In this document: in pieces, positions 7,858-16,644 of the stretch
Numbering within the stretch: position 1 is the first letter of the stretch
How the letters are laid out: every line of letters begins with the position of its first letter
NCBI RefSeq assembly: GCF_036825535.1
Contig: NZ_CP098812.1
Span: forward strand, 1,116,001 to 1,180,000
Length of the DNA stretch: 64,000 bases
Source of the DNA: Parasalinivibrio latis
GTDB lineage: Bacteria > Pseudomonadota > Gammaproteobacteria > Enterobacterales > Vibrionaceae
Reading direction: 5' to 3'
Notes under the pieces: model-generated
The model's database searches: none
What the model saw: only the letters and a program-made list of their open reading frames with translations
What the model was told of the DNA's origin: nothing
Made by a program: the position numbers and the translations under genes

Positions 7858-9726
7858 TTATCTCCCTTCCTCTCCCCGCAGCGCTATCACCCTCTCACGC
7901 AACACGGCAGAGCTTGCATCTTTGGGCTGAACAGGTTCACCGGCAACTATTTCAATGCGCGACCAGAAACGCTTAGGCATTTTGGTAATGGCCCGGCCAC
8001 GTTCACGGCTGAAGAAACTCCCCCACAGACCTCGCAGTGCCATTGGCACGACAGGTACCGGTGTGCGGCGAAGGATAACATCCATCCCCCGCATAAACGG
8101 GCCTACTTCGCCGTCAGGTGAAAGTGTCCCTTCAGGGAAAATGCAAACCAGTTGCCCCATTTCAAGTTCCAGACGCACACTTTCCAGCGCCTTCCTGATT
8201 GCGCCTCCGGTAGTGTTGATGGGGATAACCCGGGCAACATGGAAAAAGTACTGCAAGCCCCGGATATGGTAGTAAGACTCATCCATCACAAACCGGATTG
8301 GACGGCGGCTTGCACCAAGCAGCAGCAGGGCGTCTACAAAGCTGACGTGGTTGCACACCAGGAGTGCGCCGCCTTTTTCAGGGATATGGTGAAGGTTGTG
8401 GCATTTGATCCGGTACATTACCCGGCACAGGATCCATATCAGGAAACGCAGGGTAAACAGCGGGATCTGGCGGAAGATATAAACCGCAACCAGAAGGTTG
8501 AGTGCAGACAGAATGCCGAAGAACTGTGGAATGCTAAGCTCTGCAATGCCAAGCAAAACAATTCCCATAACGGCACTGCCCACCATGAACAGGGCGTTGT
8601 AGATATTGTTGGCGGCAATAACCTGAGAGCGTTCTTTTTCATCCGCGCGTTGCTGCATGATGGCATAGAGTGGGACGATAAAAAGACCGCCTGAAACCCC
8701 CAACATCGTGAGGTCGAAAAATGATCGCCACAGTTCCGGCTGGCTGACAAACTGGGTAAAACTCTCGACTACAACCGGTGCGTCCGGTACAGAGAACATC
8801 AGATCCAGCCCAAATACCGTGATACCGAAACTGCCCAAAGGCACGATGCCCGGCTCAATCTTGTGACCGGAGAGTCGGTCACACAACAAAGAACCCACAG
8901 CAATACCGATGGAAAACAACCCGAGCAGGAAGGATACAGCAGCTTCATTCCCGCCGAGGTGCAGCTTGGTAAAGTTAGGGAACTGGGTCAGGTAACTGGC
9001 ACCGAGGAACCAGAACCAGCTGATACCCATAATTGCCTGGAAGATAATCAGGTCCTTACGGGCAATATCCAAAGTGGTTTTCATCTGCCTGACAGGGCGG
9101 ACACGGAATTTCAGGTTCGGGTTACCAGCAGGGGCTTCGGGGATAGCGCGTGAAGCCAGGTAGCCCAGCACAGCAAGTACAACAACGGATACTGCCGCGA
9201 TTTCGTTCGCGCCTGCCTGGTTGGCAATCACGCCTGCTATCAGGGTGCCAAGCAGGATTGCCAGGAAAGTGCCCATTTCGACCAGCGCATTGCCCGGCAC
9301 CAGTTCGTTGGTTTTCAGTTGTTGGGGCAGAAGGGCGTATTTTACCGGGCCAAAAAAGGCGGACTGGGTACCCATCAAAAACAGCAGCAGAAGTAAAACT
9401 GTGTAACTTTCAGTGACAAAGGCTGCTGCTGCCAGGGACATAATAACGATTTCTGCCAGTTTTACCTTACGAATCAGGGAAGACTTTTCGTACTTATCTG
9501 CAAGTTCCCCTGCCATGGCGGAGAAAAGGAAAAAGGGCAGTATAAAAACGCCGGCAGCCATGTTGATAAACAGGTTTGACGACATCGACAGTGTTCCCGG
9601 TGCAGCAAAAGCAACCAGGATAAGCAGGGTGTTTTTATAAACATTATCGTTAAATGCACCGAGCGCCTGCGTCATGAAATAAGGCAGGAACCGGCGTTGT
9701 TTCAGTAGCTCGTGAGTCTTAGCCAT
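7858..9726 (-). CDS. Lysophospholipid transporter (MFS, LplT-like) fused to PlsC-type acyltransferase
   Basis: A 622-residue inner-membrane fusion. Residues about 10-400 form an MFS module with many hydrophobic segments and the LplT-like opening LPYFMTQALGAFNDNVYKNT. Residues about 430-622 are a PlsC-family acyltransferase with the HX4D motif NHVSFVDALLL, the RVIPINTTGG block, FPEGTLSPDGE and VPVVPMAL. The likely role is to flip lysophosphatidylethanolamine inward and reacylate it. The acyl-ACP synthetase domain found in full-length Aas fusions is absent here. It overlaps the upstream tetR by 8 bp, so the two are one operon. The stop codon sits against the heptamer array, which would be transcribed as its 3' end. 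Confidence 0.85.
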   Translation of the reverse strand: MAKTHELLKQRRFLPYFMTQALGAFNDNVYKNTLLILVAFAAPGTLSMSSNLFINMAAGVFILPFFLFSAMAGELADKYEKSSLIRKVKLAEIVIMSLAAAAFVTESYTVLLLLLFLMGTQSAFFGPVKYALLPQQLKTNELVPGNALVEMGTFLAILLGTLIAGVIANQAGANEIAAVSVVVLAVLGYLASRAIPEAPAGNPNLKFRVRPVRQMKTTLDIARKDLIIFQAIMGISWFWFLGASYLTQFPNFTKLHLGGNEAAVSFLLGLFSIGIAVGSLLCDRLSGHKIEPGIVPLGSFGITVFGLDLMFSVPDAPVVVESFTQFVSQPELWRSFFDLTMLGVSGGLFIVPLYAIMQQRADEKERSQVIAANNIYNALFMVGSAVMGIVLLGIAELSIPQFFGILSALNLLVAVYIFRQIPLFTLRFLIWILCRVMYRIKCHNLHHIPEKGGALLVCNHVSFVDALLLLGASRRPIRFVMDESYYHIRGLQYFFHVARVIPINTTGGAIRKALESVRLELEMGQLVCIFPEGTLSPDGEVGPFMRGMDVILRRTPVPVVPMALRGLWGSFFSRERGRAITKMPKRFWSRIEIVAGEPVQPKDASSAVLRERVIALRGEEGR

Positions 9727-10330
9727 CTCGATGTTCCTGGGTCCAGGCTGGGAGGTAAGAGTTCAGAAGGTTGTCTATCAGGTTCTTGCCGTTTACAGGC
9801 TGATCTGTAAAGAGCTTGTCATCCACGCTGAGCAACGTAATACCGTGGACACCTGCCCACAATACGCGGCTTGCCTCAGTGACTTCCTGCTGGGAGCGAC
9901 TAGGGGAAAGGGCTCTCAGCAACCCCTCAAGAATGCCGGTCATGCCGTTTATGCGGTCACTTTGCCATTGGGGCAGGCGCTCCCCTTTCATGTTGTGTTC
10001 GAACACCAGTTGCCAGCGGTAAGGGTTTTGTGCGGCAAATTCCAGGTAGCAATAGGCCAGCTCGCGAAGCTGCGCTTTCGGGTCGTTCAGACCAGATAGG
10101 CGACTTCTTGCCTGGATTGCCAGTTTATCGACGGTACGTGCAACAACGTGGAGCAGCAGAAGGTTGTAATTACCGAAAACGTTGATCAGGGTGCTGGGTA
10201 CATACCCGATAAGACCGGCAATTTTCCGGAGACTCAGGTCGTGGAAAGAACGGGTTTCAAGGAAGTTTTCGACAGTGGAAAGGGTTAATTCGGTGAGTTC
10301 TTCTCTGCTGTGGTCGTTGCGTCGCGCCAT
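9719..10330 (-). CDS. TetR family transcriptional regulator
   Basis: A 203-residue TetR-type repressor. The N-terminal HTH is visible as FHDLSLRKIAGLIGYVPSTLINVFGNYNLLLLHVV, about residues 28-62; the rest is a ligand-binding/dimerisation domain of the kind following such HTHs. It is the first gene of a two-gene operon with the transporter-acyltransferase, which it probably regulates. A palindrome 16 bp before its ATG is the likely autoregulatory operator. The inducer is unknown; a lipid or membrane-active compound would be the natural guess from the partner gene. Confidence 0.85.
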   Translation of the reverse strand: MARRNDHSREELTELTLSTVENFLETRSFHDLSLRKIAGLIGYVPSTLINVFGNYNLLLLHVVARTVDKLAIQARSRLSGLNDPKAQLRELAYCYLEFAAQNPYRWQLVFEHNMKGERLPQWQSDRINGMTGILEGLLRALSPSRSQQEVTEASRVLWAGVHGITLLSVDDKLFTDQPVNGKNLIDNLLNSYLPAWTQEHRDG

Positions 10331-10345
10331 GTCATTCGTCTCTAG

Positions 10346-10358
10346 TGAACAATGTTCA
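10346..10358. promoter_or_regulatory. Probable TetR operator palindrome
   Basis: TGAACAATGTTCA is a perfect inverted repeat about one central base. It lies 16-28 bp upstream of the tetR start codon, where an autorepressor would bind. The assignment to this TetR is inferred from position only. Confidence 0.5.
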
Positions 10359-10375
10359 ATAGTGTAGGAATGGCA

Positions 10376-10405
10376 AAACTAAAGGGCAAGGTGAACTTGC
10401 CCTTT
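10376..10405 (-). terminator. Terminator of the TM2-domain gene
   Basis: AAAGGGCAAG (10381-10390) pairs perfectly with CTTGCCCTTT (10396-10405) round a 5-base loop. On the minus strand it is followed by AGTTTTG. It lies 42 bp after the stop of the TM2 gene. Confidence 0.75.
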
Positions 10406-10446
10406 GACGGCAGATCTCGGGGAATTAATCCCTGTTTTGGGAGCTG

Positions 10447-10842
10447 TTAATATGCGACCCGGGCGTTTTTAACCGAAACCTGCTCGTTAAGTGTCCAGAA
10501 GTCATAAAGCACGCCAATCAGGAAAAAACCACCGGTAAACAGATAAAGGATACCGGTCAGCCATTTACCCATGTACATGCGGTGCACACCGAACAGGCCG
10601 AGGAATGTCAGCAACAGCCAGGCAATGTTGTAGTCAGTTTCACCGGCATGGAAGCGCAAATCCGCCTCGCGGTCCATTGACGGGATAAGGAACAGGTCAA
10701 TCAACCAGCCAATACCGAACAGGCCAAGGGTAAAGAACCAGATAGTACCTGTTACCGGTTTGCCGTAGTAAAAACGGTGAGCACCGAGAAAACCAAAAAT
10801 CCAGAGGATGTAACCAAATAGCTTGCTGTGAGTATCGTTCAT
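10447..10842 (-). CDS. TM2 domain membrane protein
   Basis: A 131-residue membrane protein carrying two TM2-like units: KLFGYILWIFGFLGAHRFYYGKP with a following helix ending WLIDLFLIP (residues about 6-52), and WLLLTFLGLFGVHRMYMGKW with LIGVLYDFWTLNEQV (about 73-121). GAHRFYYG/GVHRMYMG is the family signature. The start ATG 10842 is chosen because AGGAAG precedes it; the open frame extends 54 codons further without support. The family's biochemical function is not established. It is divergent from the Tim44-like gene. Confidence 0.85.
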   Translation of the reverse strand: MNDTHSKLFGYILWIFGFLGAHRFYYGKPVTGTIWFFTLGLFGIGWLIDLFLIPSMDREADLRFHAGETDYNIAWLLLTFLGLFGVHRMYMGKWLTGILYLFTGGFFLIGVLYDFWTLNEQVSVKNARVAY

Positions 10843-11063
10843 TATTATTTCTTCCTGCCTGATATACATCTGTTTGGTTGCATGACAGTTAAATAGTTCC
10901 GCAACAGCCAAAATCCTACCACCAAGCAGATTAACCCACGATGAAAATGTGCAAGACGGATTGAGAAATATACTATTCGTAACATTTTGATGCCCGTCGC
11001 ACATTGACTTTTAACCTTGGCTGTCTAGCATGATGACAGCGTGGAACAATCTATAGGTTCAAA

Positions 11064-11975
11064 ATGAAGAAACTCTTCTCTGTGATTGCGCTTATGTTCG
11101 TGATGGTGGTTTCGGCCCCTCATGCAGAAGCGAAGAAATTCGGTGGTGGTAAGTCTTTTGGCAAGAGCTTCAAGACTGCGCCGGCACCTAAGTCCCCGAC
11201 TCAGAACAATACACTGCGTCAAAACGATCCGACCAAAGCGTCGGCGACAAAAAGCAGCAGTAAAAAAGGCCTGATGGGTGGTATTTTGGGCGGCCTTCTG
11301 GCTGGTGGCCTGTTGGCAGCTCTGTTCGGTTCGGGTGCTTTTGAAGGTATCCAGTTTATGGATATCCTGATTATTGCCGCACTGGCGTTTATCCTGTTCA
11401 AGATCTTCCGCAGCATGCAGCAGGCTAAGGCGGGTTCCCAGAACCACAACAGTGGCCATGCTTACGCAGGTTCAGCCCAACAGGGCAGCCGTGGTTATTA
11501 CCATGAGCAGAACCAGAACACAGCTTTCCGCCAGGCCGAACAACAGCCACAGGCTTCTGCTTCAGAAAGCGGCTTTGGTGCGGCAGCCAGCGACGTACCG
11601 TTTAATTTCCCTCCGGGTTTTGACCTGTCAGGTTTCCTGAACGGTGCCCGTGAGCACTACCGTGTACTGCAAGGTGCATGGAACTACAATGACCTGGACA
11701 AAATCCGCGAGTACGTCAGCCCGGAACTTTACAAGGATCTGGTTGAGGAACGTGCGAAGCTGGAGGGTGAGCAACACACCGAAGTAATGTACGTGGACGC
11801 AGAAGTGGTTCGTGCTGACTACGACGGTCAACGTGCCCAACTGTCAATCCAGTTCAGTGGCCGGTACATGGACCGCAAAGAAGGTGTTGAAGAAGATATC
11901 ACTGATATCTGGCACCTTGAGCGTGATACCCGGACACAAAATGCGCCTTGGCTGATTGTCGGCATCCAGGCGTAA
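11064..11975 (+). CDS. Tim44-like domain protein
   Basis: A 303-residue envelope protein. It has a signal-type N-terminus (MKKLFSVIALMFVMVVSAPHA), a glycine/lysine/serine-rich stretch, a glycine-rich hydrophobic helix and a second membrane helix (residues about 68-112, ending DILIIAALAFILFKIF), a Gln/Ser-rich linker, then a C-terminal Tim44/MBLAC-type domain from about 200 (DLSGFLNGAREHYRVLQGAW...SPELYKDLVEE...VRADYDGQRAQLSIQFSG). Bacterial members are of unknown function; the name refers to similarity to the mitochondrial import protein. A strong terminator follows it. Confidence 0.8.
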   Translation: MKKLFSVIALMFVMVVSAPHAEAKKFGGGKSFGKSFKTAPAPKSPTQNNTLRQNDPTKASATKSSSKKGLMGGILGGLLAGGLLAALFGSGAFEGIQFMDILIIAALAFILFKIFRSMQQAKAGSQNHNSGHAYAGSAQQGSRGYYHEQNQNTAFRQAEQQPQASASESGFGAAASDVPFNFPPGFDLSGFLNGAREHYRVLQGAWNYNDLDKIREYVSPELYKDLVEERAKLEGEQHTEVMYVDAEVVRADYDGQRAQLSIQFSGRYMDRKEGVEEDITDIWHLERDTRTQNAPWLIVGIQA

Positions 11976-12027
11976 AACCGAATTACAATAAAAATTATTC
12001 ACTGATCCCCCTCAGTGTCCGTTTTGG

Positions 12028-12060
12028 CGGCTCCTTACATTAAGGAGCCGTTTTCTTCTT
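12028..12060 (+). terminator. Rho-independent terminator of the Tim44-like gene
   Basis: Perfect 10-bp stem CGGCTCCTTA (12028-12037)/TAAGGAGCCG (12041-12050), 3-base loop, then TTTTCTTCTT. Confidence 0.9.
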
Positions 12061-12099
12061 TAGGGATTTTGCCCAATTGGATTACAGGAACCGGACCAA

Positions 12100-13284
12100 G
12101 TGACTGTTAGGATTTCACCTCAGGTTTTGCTTATCGCCCTGGGTTTTGTCATGGCTTCCACCTTTTCTGTGTGGAATGTACTGCTGAATAACTTTGTGGT
12201 TGAAAGAGCCGCATTTACCGGTAAGGAAATCGGTATCCTGCAAAGCCTGCGTGAAGTGCCGGGCTTTCTGGCATTTACTGCAATCTACCTTTTGCTGTTT
12301 ATACGAGAACAGCGTTTTGCCCTTTTATTCCTTGCAGTAATGTGTGCCGGTGTCGCCGTAACCGGATGGTTCCCGAGTGTTTATGGGCTCTACCTGACCA
12401 CTTTGGTGATGTCCGTGGGCTTTCACTACTTTGAGACTGTGAACCAGTCACTGACACTTCAATGGGTACCCAAGGGCGAGAGCGCAGCCTTTATGGGCCG
12501 GGTGCTGGCCTGGAAAGGGGCGGCAAGCATTCTGGCATATGGAGCCGTGTGGATGCTGATGGAAGTCCTGGGTACAAGCTATAACACCGTGTATATGTTG
12601 TTTGGCCTTGCCGGGCTGGTGGCGGTTCTTGCACTTTGGGTGGCGACGCCAATGTTTCCGCAGCACCACGCACAGAACAAGTCTCTGGTACTGCGTAAAC
12701 GTTACTGGCTCTATTATGCGCTGACCTTTATGAGTGGTGCCCGTCGACAGATCTTTATCGTATTTGCCGGTTTTATGATGGTGGAGAAATTCGGCTACAG
12801 CGTCGGTGATATCAGCCTCCTGTTTATCGTTAACTACCTGTTCAACATGGTATTTGCAGCCAAAATTGGAGCCTGGATTGGAAAAGTGGGGGAGCGCCGT
12901 GCACTGACAGTTGAGTATATCGGCCTGATAGTAGTATTTGTTGGCTACGGGCTGGTGGATAACGCGATGCTGGCAGGCGCGCTATATGTGGTAGACCACC
13001 TGTTCTTTGCGCTGGCAATTGCGATTAAAACTTACTTCCAGAAGATTGCTGACCCGAAGGATATTGCGTCGACGGCTGGTGTAAGCTTTACCATTAACCA
13101 TATCGCGGCGGTGGTGATCCCGGCATTGCTGGGAATGCTGTGGCTGGTATCACCGGGGGCAGTATTCTTTATCGGTGCCGGTTTTGCTGGTTGCTCACTG
13201 GTGCTTTCGCGGTTTGTCCCGCTTATTCCGCAACCCGGCTATGAGGTAGAGCTTCGCAACGCAAGTGCATCGGCTAACAGCTGA
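12100..13284 (+). CDS. MFS transporter
   Basis: A 394-residue major facilitator permease with about twelve hydrophobic helices spread over the whole length. The start is GTG at 12100 (MTVRISPQVLLIALGFVMAS), with AGGAACC about ten bases upstream. The short central loop near residue 190 (MFPQHHAQNKSLVLRKRYW) separates the two six-helix halves. Basic loop AKIGAWIGKVGERRALTVEY resembles the second-half motif A. Substrate cannot be told from the sequence. It is flanked by terminators on both sides and so appears monocistronic. Confidence 0.8.
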   Translation: MTVRISPQVLLIALGFVMASTFSVWNVLLNNFVVERAAFTGKEIGILQSLREVPGFLAFTAIYLLLFIREQRFALLFLAVMCAGVAVTGWFPSVYGLYLTTLVMSVGFHYFETVNQSLTLQWVPKGESAAFMGRVLAWKGAASILAYGAVWMLMEVLGTSYNTVYMLFGLAGLVAVLALWVATPMFPQHHAQNKSLVLRKRYWLYYALTFMSGARRQIFIVFAGFMMVEKFGYSVGDISLLFIVNYLFNMVFAAKIGAWIGKVGERRALTVEYIGLIVVFVGYGLVDNAMLAGALYVVDHLFFALAIAIKTYFQKIADPKDIASTAGVSFTINHIAAVVIPALLGMLWLVSPGAVFFIGAGFAGCSLVLSRFVPLIPQPGYEVELRNASASANS

Positions 13285-13319
13285 GTGTTCGATTGTTTGG
13301 AAGTCGCAGATACAAATAG

Positions 13320-13342
13320 GCGCCGGTTTTCCCGGCGCTTTT
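13320..13342 (+). terminator. Terminator of the MFS gene
   Basis: GCGCCGG (13320-13326) pairs with CCGGCGC (13332-13338) round TTTTC, then TTTT. Confidence 0.8.
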
Positions 13343-13354
13343 CAGTTTGAACTC

Positions 13355-15247
13355 TTAAACCGTGAAGGTTGAAACCTTGGCATTAAGCGAATCTGCCTGG
13401 ATGCTGAGGCTTTCAGCCTGTCGGCGGGCATCTTCTGCATCTTCAGCCAGACGGTCAGTGACATCCTTAATTGCAGTGGTGTTCTGGGTGATCTCCAGCG
13501 TAACGTGGGATTGTTCTTCCGCAGCTGTCGCGATTTGTGTCGCCATATCACTGATAATGCGGATGGACTCGCTGATCTGTGTCAGGGATTCACTGGCAGC
13601 CTGCGCACCGTCAACAGAGGTGTTCGCCATTTCCGAACTGCGCTCCATAATTTCCACCGCTTTGTTGGTTGTCGCCTGAAGCGTGGTAATCATCGACTGG
13701 ATCTCTTCAGTAGAAGAGTGCGTGCGCTGTGACAGAACCCGGACTTCATCCGCTACCACCGCAAAGCCTCGGCCCTGTTCGCCGGCACGGGCGGCTTCAA
13801 TTGCTGCGTTCAATGCCAGCAGGTTAGTCTGCTCGGCAATTCCCTGAATGGCAGAAAGAATACCGTTGATGTCCTGTGCATGCTGGTTAAGTTCGCGGAT
13901 AACGCCGGTAGCAGTTTCCACTTCACCGGCAAGATCTGAGATCTCACAGCGACTCTTTTCTACCAGATGCTGGCCGTGTTCTGAGTAAGTTGCAGATTCC
14001 TGGGCGGCTTGGGCTGCATTTTCAGCATTGGCCGCAATTTCCTGCGTTGCGGAAGACATTTCGGTAACTGCCGTAGCCACCATGGTTACTTCCTGCTGCT
14101 GGTTACCCAGGGCATCTACCTGCTTGAGGGCGCGAGCCTGGCTTTCAGAAGACTCGCTGTTTAACTGACGGGCCTGGCTGCCGATGTCCTGGATAAGTGC
14201 CTGCAGGCTGCCAACAAAACTATTGAAGTTTTCTGCCAACTGGCCCACTTCGTCCTTGCTGGTAATTTCCAGACGGCCGGTCAGGTCACCACCTCCCTGT
14301 GCGATGGTTTCAAGGGCGTTGGAAACATTGCGCAGGGGTTTGAACAGGTAATTACACAGCAGGTTAAACGCAACCATACACGCCGCAATGACAGCGATGG
14401 CAATTATGGCCTGCTCCCACAACATACGGATAAGCGGTGCGACTACCGAGTCGTGGTCGACAACAATCACTGTCAGAAGGCCAGTGTCAGGAATGGCATC
14501 AACGGTAACATTACTGTCTATGCCATTGACCTTCATTTCTGTCATGTTCCCGCTTTGTGCAAGACGGTTGAGGATTGCCGGGGTAAGACCTTCTGCTGCG
14601 GTGTTAGCGAACTGGTTCAGCAATCCGGTATCGGCATGGGCAAAGATTTTGCCGTCACGGGTTGTAATGAACATATGCCCGTCACCTGGTAACAACACAT
14701 TTTTCAGCTGTTGCAGAATGGCGTTGATTTCAACGTCTGCGCCAAGAACCGCTTCGCCTTTGTCCGTTTTTATAACCTTACCCACCGAGACCACATTGGC
14801 ACCGCTGGCGGCAGCCACAGTCGGGTTATCCATAAATACCTGGCCCGGCATCGCTTTGGCGTTGTTGTACCAACCCCAGGTGCGAGGGTCATTGTTCTCC
14901 GGTGGCAGTTTAACGTTGTTGGCATTGATCTGGCTGCCATCGTTAAACGCCAGGAAGACATTATCAAACTGACCGGAATCGCGAACCTGGCGAACGTGTT
15001 TGTCATAATGGGCAGGATCGGCATCTGTCGGGAAAGATGAAAGTGCATGGCCTTTGGATTGGATCCAGTCGGCAACGTAAGTGTTGTAAGACTCGGCGGC
15101 ACTGTGCAGTCGTTCCTTCAGTTCGGTGTCCAACCGGTTCAGCGAAGAGATGAAAGAGACGGCCATAACAAGTGAACTGCCAACCAGAATGGCAGCGCTG
15201 GCAGAGAAGGCCAGTTTTTTTCTGAGTGAAAGCGAACTCGTAAACAT
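13355..15247 (-). CDS. Methyl-accepting chemotaxis protein
   Basis: A 630-residue chemoreceptor. The start is ATG 15247 (MFTSSLSLRKKLAF) just before the first transmembrane helix (about residues 12-32), with GGAG upstream; the open frame extends 40 codons further into non-coding sequence. Residues about 33-290 form a periplasmic dCache-like sensor (HYDKHVRQVRDSGQFDNVFLAF, WGWYNNAKAMPGQVFMDNP, ADVEINAILQQLK). A second helix near 295 is followed by a HAMP domain (YLFKPLRNVSNALETIAQGGGDLTGRLE) and the cytoplasmic signalling hairpin with GIAEQTNLLALNAAIEAARAGEQGRGFAVVADEVR. No C-terminal CheR pentapeptide tether is seen. The PYW-type amino-acid motif is not obvious, so the ligand is open. Confidence 0.93.
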   Translation of the reverse strand: MFTSSLSLRKKLAFSASAAILVGSSLVMAVSFISSLNRLDTELKERLHSAAESYNTYVADWIQSKGHALSSFPTDADPAHYDKHVRQVRDSGQFDNVFLAFNDGSQINANNVKLPPENNDPRTWGWYNNAKAMPGQVFMDNPTVAAASGANVVSVGKVIKTDKGEAVLGADVEINAILQQLKNVLLPGDGHMFITTRDGKIFAHADTGLLNQFANTAAEGLTPAILNRLAQSGNMTEMKVNGIDSNVTVDAIPDTGLLTVIVVDHDSVVAPLIRMLWEQAIIAIAVIAACMVAFNLLCNYLFKPLRNVSNALETIAQGGGDLTGRLEITSKDEVGQLAENFNSFVGSLQALIQDIGSQARQLNSESSESQARALKQVDALGNQQQEVTMVATAVTEMSSATQEIAANAENAAQAAQESATYSEHGQHLVEKSRCEISDLAGEVETATGVIRELNQHAQDINGILSAIQGIAEQTNLLALNAAIEAARAGEQGRGFAVVADEVRVLSQRTHSSTEEIQSMITTLQATTNKAVEIMERSSEMANTSVDGAQAASESLTQISESIRIISDMATQIATAAEEQSHVTLEITQNTTAIKDVTDRLAEDAEDARRQAESLSIQADSLNAKVSTFTV

Positions 15248-15719
15248 GAATATGTTGCTCCAATTATTCCCTGGAAGTCTGGCAGTGCCAGAATGAAGGC
15301 TTCGTGGTAAACCAGATGTAATACCAATCAGATTAATTCGATGCACATCCCGGCAGGTTGAAACCATTTTTCCCCCACCTTACGCAGTTTGACGTTGCAG
15401 TCGCTGGTATCAGCAACATGTATACAGGGTTGGATGATTTCCCCGGCGTCATTTCAGACAAATGAATCAATCTGTTTGGTATTAGCGGCAAATATGAAGC
15501 GGACTTGATATAGAAATCGCACAAATCATATGACAAATTTTCATCAGGACAAAGGTGCTTATCGATAAATCTAATAATTATGCATCTGTATGCTTAATTA
15601 GACGCCAGCCGGGAAATCTACACTTGCATCACAGCGCCAAGGGAGCGATCATTCCCGGTTTGCCGCGACGGGATCATCCCGTAGTGGAGAGAAAACCTTC
15701 GAAAGCCTGTGAGAAAATC
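15248..15719. other. Intergenic region between chemoreceptor and yeiW
   Basis: About 470 bp holding the divergent promoters. It contains short imperfect repeats such as GGGATCATCCC near 15670 but no strong terminator or RNA gene. An open frame of 55 codons in front of yeiW from 15555 has no homology I can see and is not called. Confidence 0.5.
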
Positions 15720-15953
15720 ATGAAATGCCATGCCGGGTGCGGTGCATGTTGTATCGCACCTTCTATCAGTTCACTGGGGAAGCCCGCCGGAGAGCGGTGT
15801 AAACACCTGACTGCAGAGAACCTGTGTTCTATCTTTGGGAAAAGTGAGCGTCCCAAGGTATGCAGTGACTTTAAAGCCTGTGACTGGATTTGCGGCAAAG
15901 GCAGCGCGCAGGCCATTGCCATATTAACTGAACTGGAAGCCGCCACCGTTTAA
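15720..15953 (+). CDS. yeiW: YeiW-like YkgJ family cysteine cluster protein
   Basis: A 77-residue cysteine-rich protein beginning MKCHAGCGACCIAPSISS, which matches E. coli YeiW; RPKVCSDF and two further cysteines follow. The CxxxCGACC cluster plus later cysteines suggests binding of zinc or iron, as proposed for the YkgJ/CxxCxxCC family; no reaction is known. The start at 15720 is chosen because the family begins directly at this cluster. Sixty-four bp downstream lies ycgN, another protein of the same broad cysteine-cluster kind, so the two may be co-transcribed. Confidence 0.85.
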   Translation: MKCHAGCGACCIAPSISSLGKPAGERCKHLTAENLCSIFGKSERPKVCSDFKACDWICGKGSAQAIAILTELEAATV

Positions 15954-16017
15954 CGGGTGGCGCAATGTGTCGGCGAACCGGAAACCCGGAGTCGTCCGGC
16001 GTTCCGGATAACTATCG

Positions 16018-16482
16018 ATGAGCAGTACCATGACAGAACGTTTCTGGGAATCAAAACCCCTTGAAAAATTGACGGACGAAGAATGGGAGTCGCTTTGTGA
16101 CGGTTGCGGTAAATGCTGCCTGCACAAGCTAATCGATGAAGACACGGACGAGCTTTACTACACCAACGTGGCCTGCAGCCTGCTGGACTGCAAAACGTGC
16201 TCTTGCAAGGACTATCCAAACCGCTTCTCTTACGATGAAGAGTGCCTCAAGCTGAGCCGCGATAAAATCGACGAATTCTACTGGCTGCCGGAAACCTGTT
16301 CGTACCGCCTGCTTGCAGAAGGCAAGAACCTGCCTGAGTGGCACCCACTGATCACCGGCTCGAAAGATGCCATGCACGCCGCCAACGAATCTGTGCGGGA
16401 CAAAGTGGTGTACGAAATCGATGTGATTGACTGGGAAGACCACATCATCAACCACCCAAACAGGGTTGATGAAACCGCCTAG
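16018..16482 (+). CDS. ycgN: YcgN family cysteine cluster protein (UPF0260)
   Basis: A 154-residue protein with EEWESLCDGCGKCCLHKLIDEDTDELYYTNVAC at residues about 21-53, then KTCSCKDYPNR, WLPETCSYRLLAEGKNLPEWHPLITGSKDAMH, all recognisable YcgN features. Conserved cysteines suggest a metal or Fe-S site; the function is unknown. ATG 16018 or ATG 16030 (MTERFWESKPLEKL) could be the start. A terminator follows at 16529. Confidence 0.92.
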   Translation: MSSTMTERFWESKPLEKLTDEEWESLCDGCGKCCLHKLIDEDTDELYYTNVACSLLDCKTCSCKDYPNRFSYDEECLKLSRDKIDEFYWLPETCSYRLLAEGKNLPEWHPLITGSKDAMHAANESVRDKVVYEIDVIDWEDHIINHPNRVDETA

Positions 16483-16528
16483 TTTTCAGGCTTTCCTGAT
16501 CTGACAGTGCCACCTGTAAAGAAAACTG

Positions 16529-16573
16529 CCGCCATTTCATCGCCACACTTGGCTAAATGAATGGCGGTTTTTT
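16529..16573 (+). terminator. Terminator of ycgN
   Basis: CCGCCATT (16529-16536) pairs with AATGGCGG (16560-16567) over a long loop, followed by six T. Confidence 0.7.
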
Positions 16574-16606
16574 GTATGGGGTTGAGATAAACGGTTTTCT
16601 ATGTGC

Positions 16607-16627
16607 AAAGCCCCTCTCCGGGGCTTT
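16607..16627 (-). terminator. Terminator of the SdaC-like gene
   Basis: AAAGCCCC (16607-16614)/GGGGCTTT (16620-16627) with a 5-base loop, 18 bp past the stop codon. The T-run on the minus strand is short. Confidence 0.6.
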
Positions 16628-16644
16628 GGTATATCTGGAATAAC

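Noticed and set aside
7500..7976. 158-residue ORF with repeated YPVPSTQ
   Set aside because: It is produced by the stop-free heptamer array; it has no ribosome site, and its end lies inside the opposite-strand transporter gene.
13342..13551. Small minus-strand ORF inside the chemoreceptor end
   Set aside because: Shadow of the chemoreceptor coding sequence in another frame.
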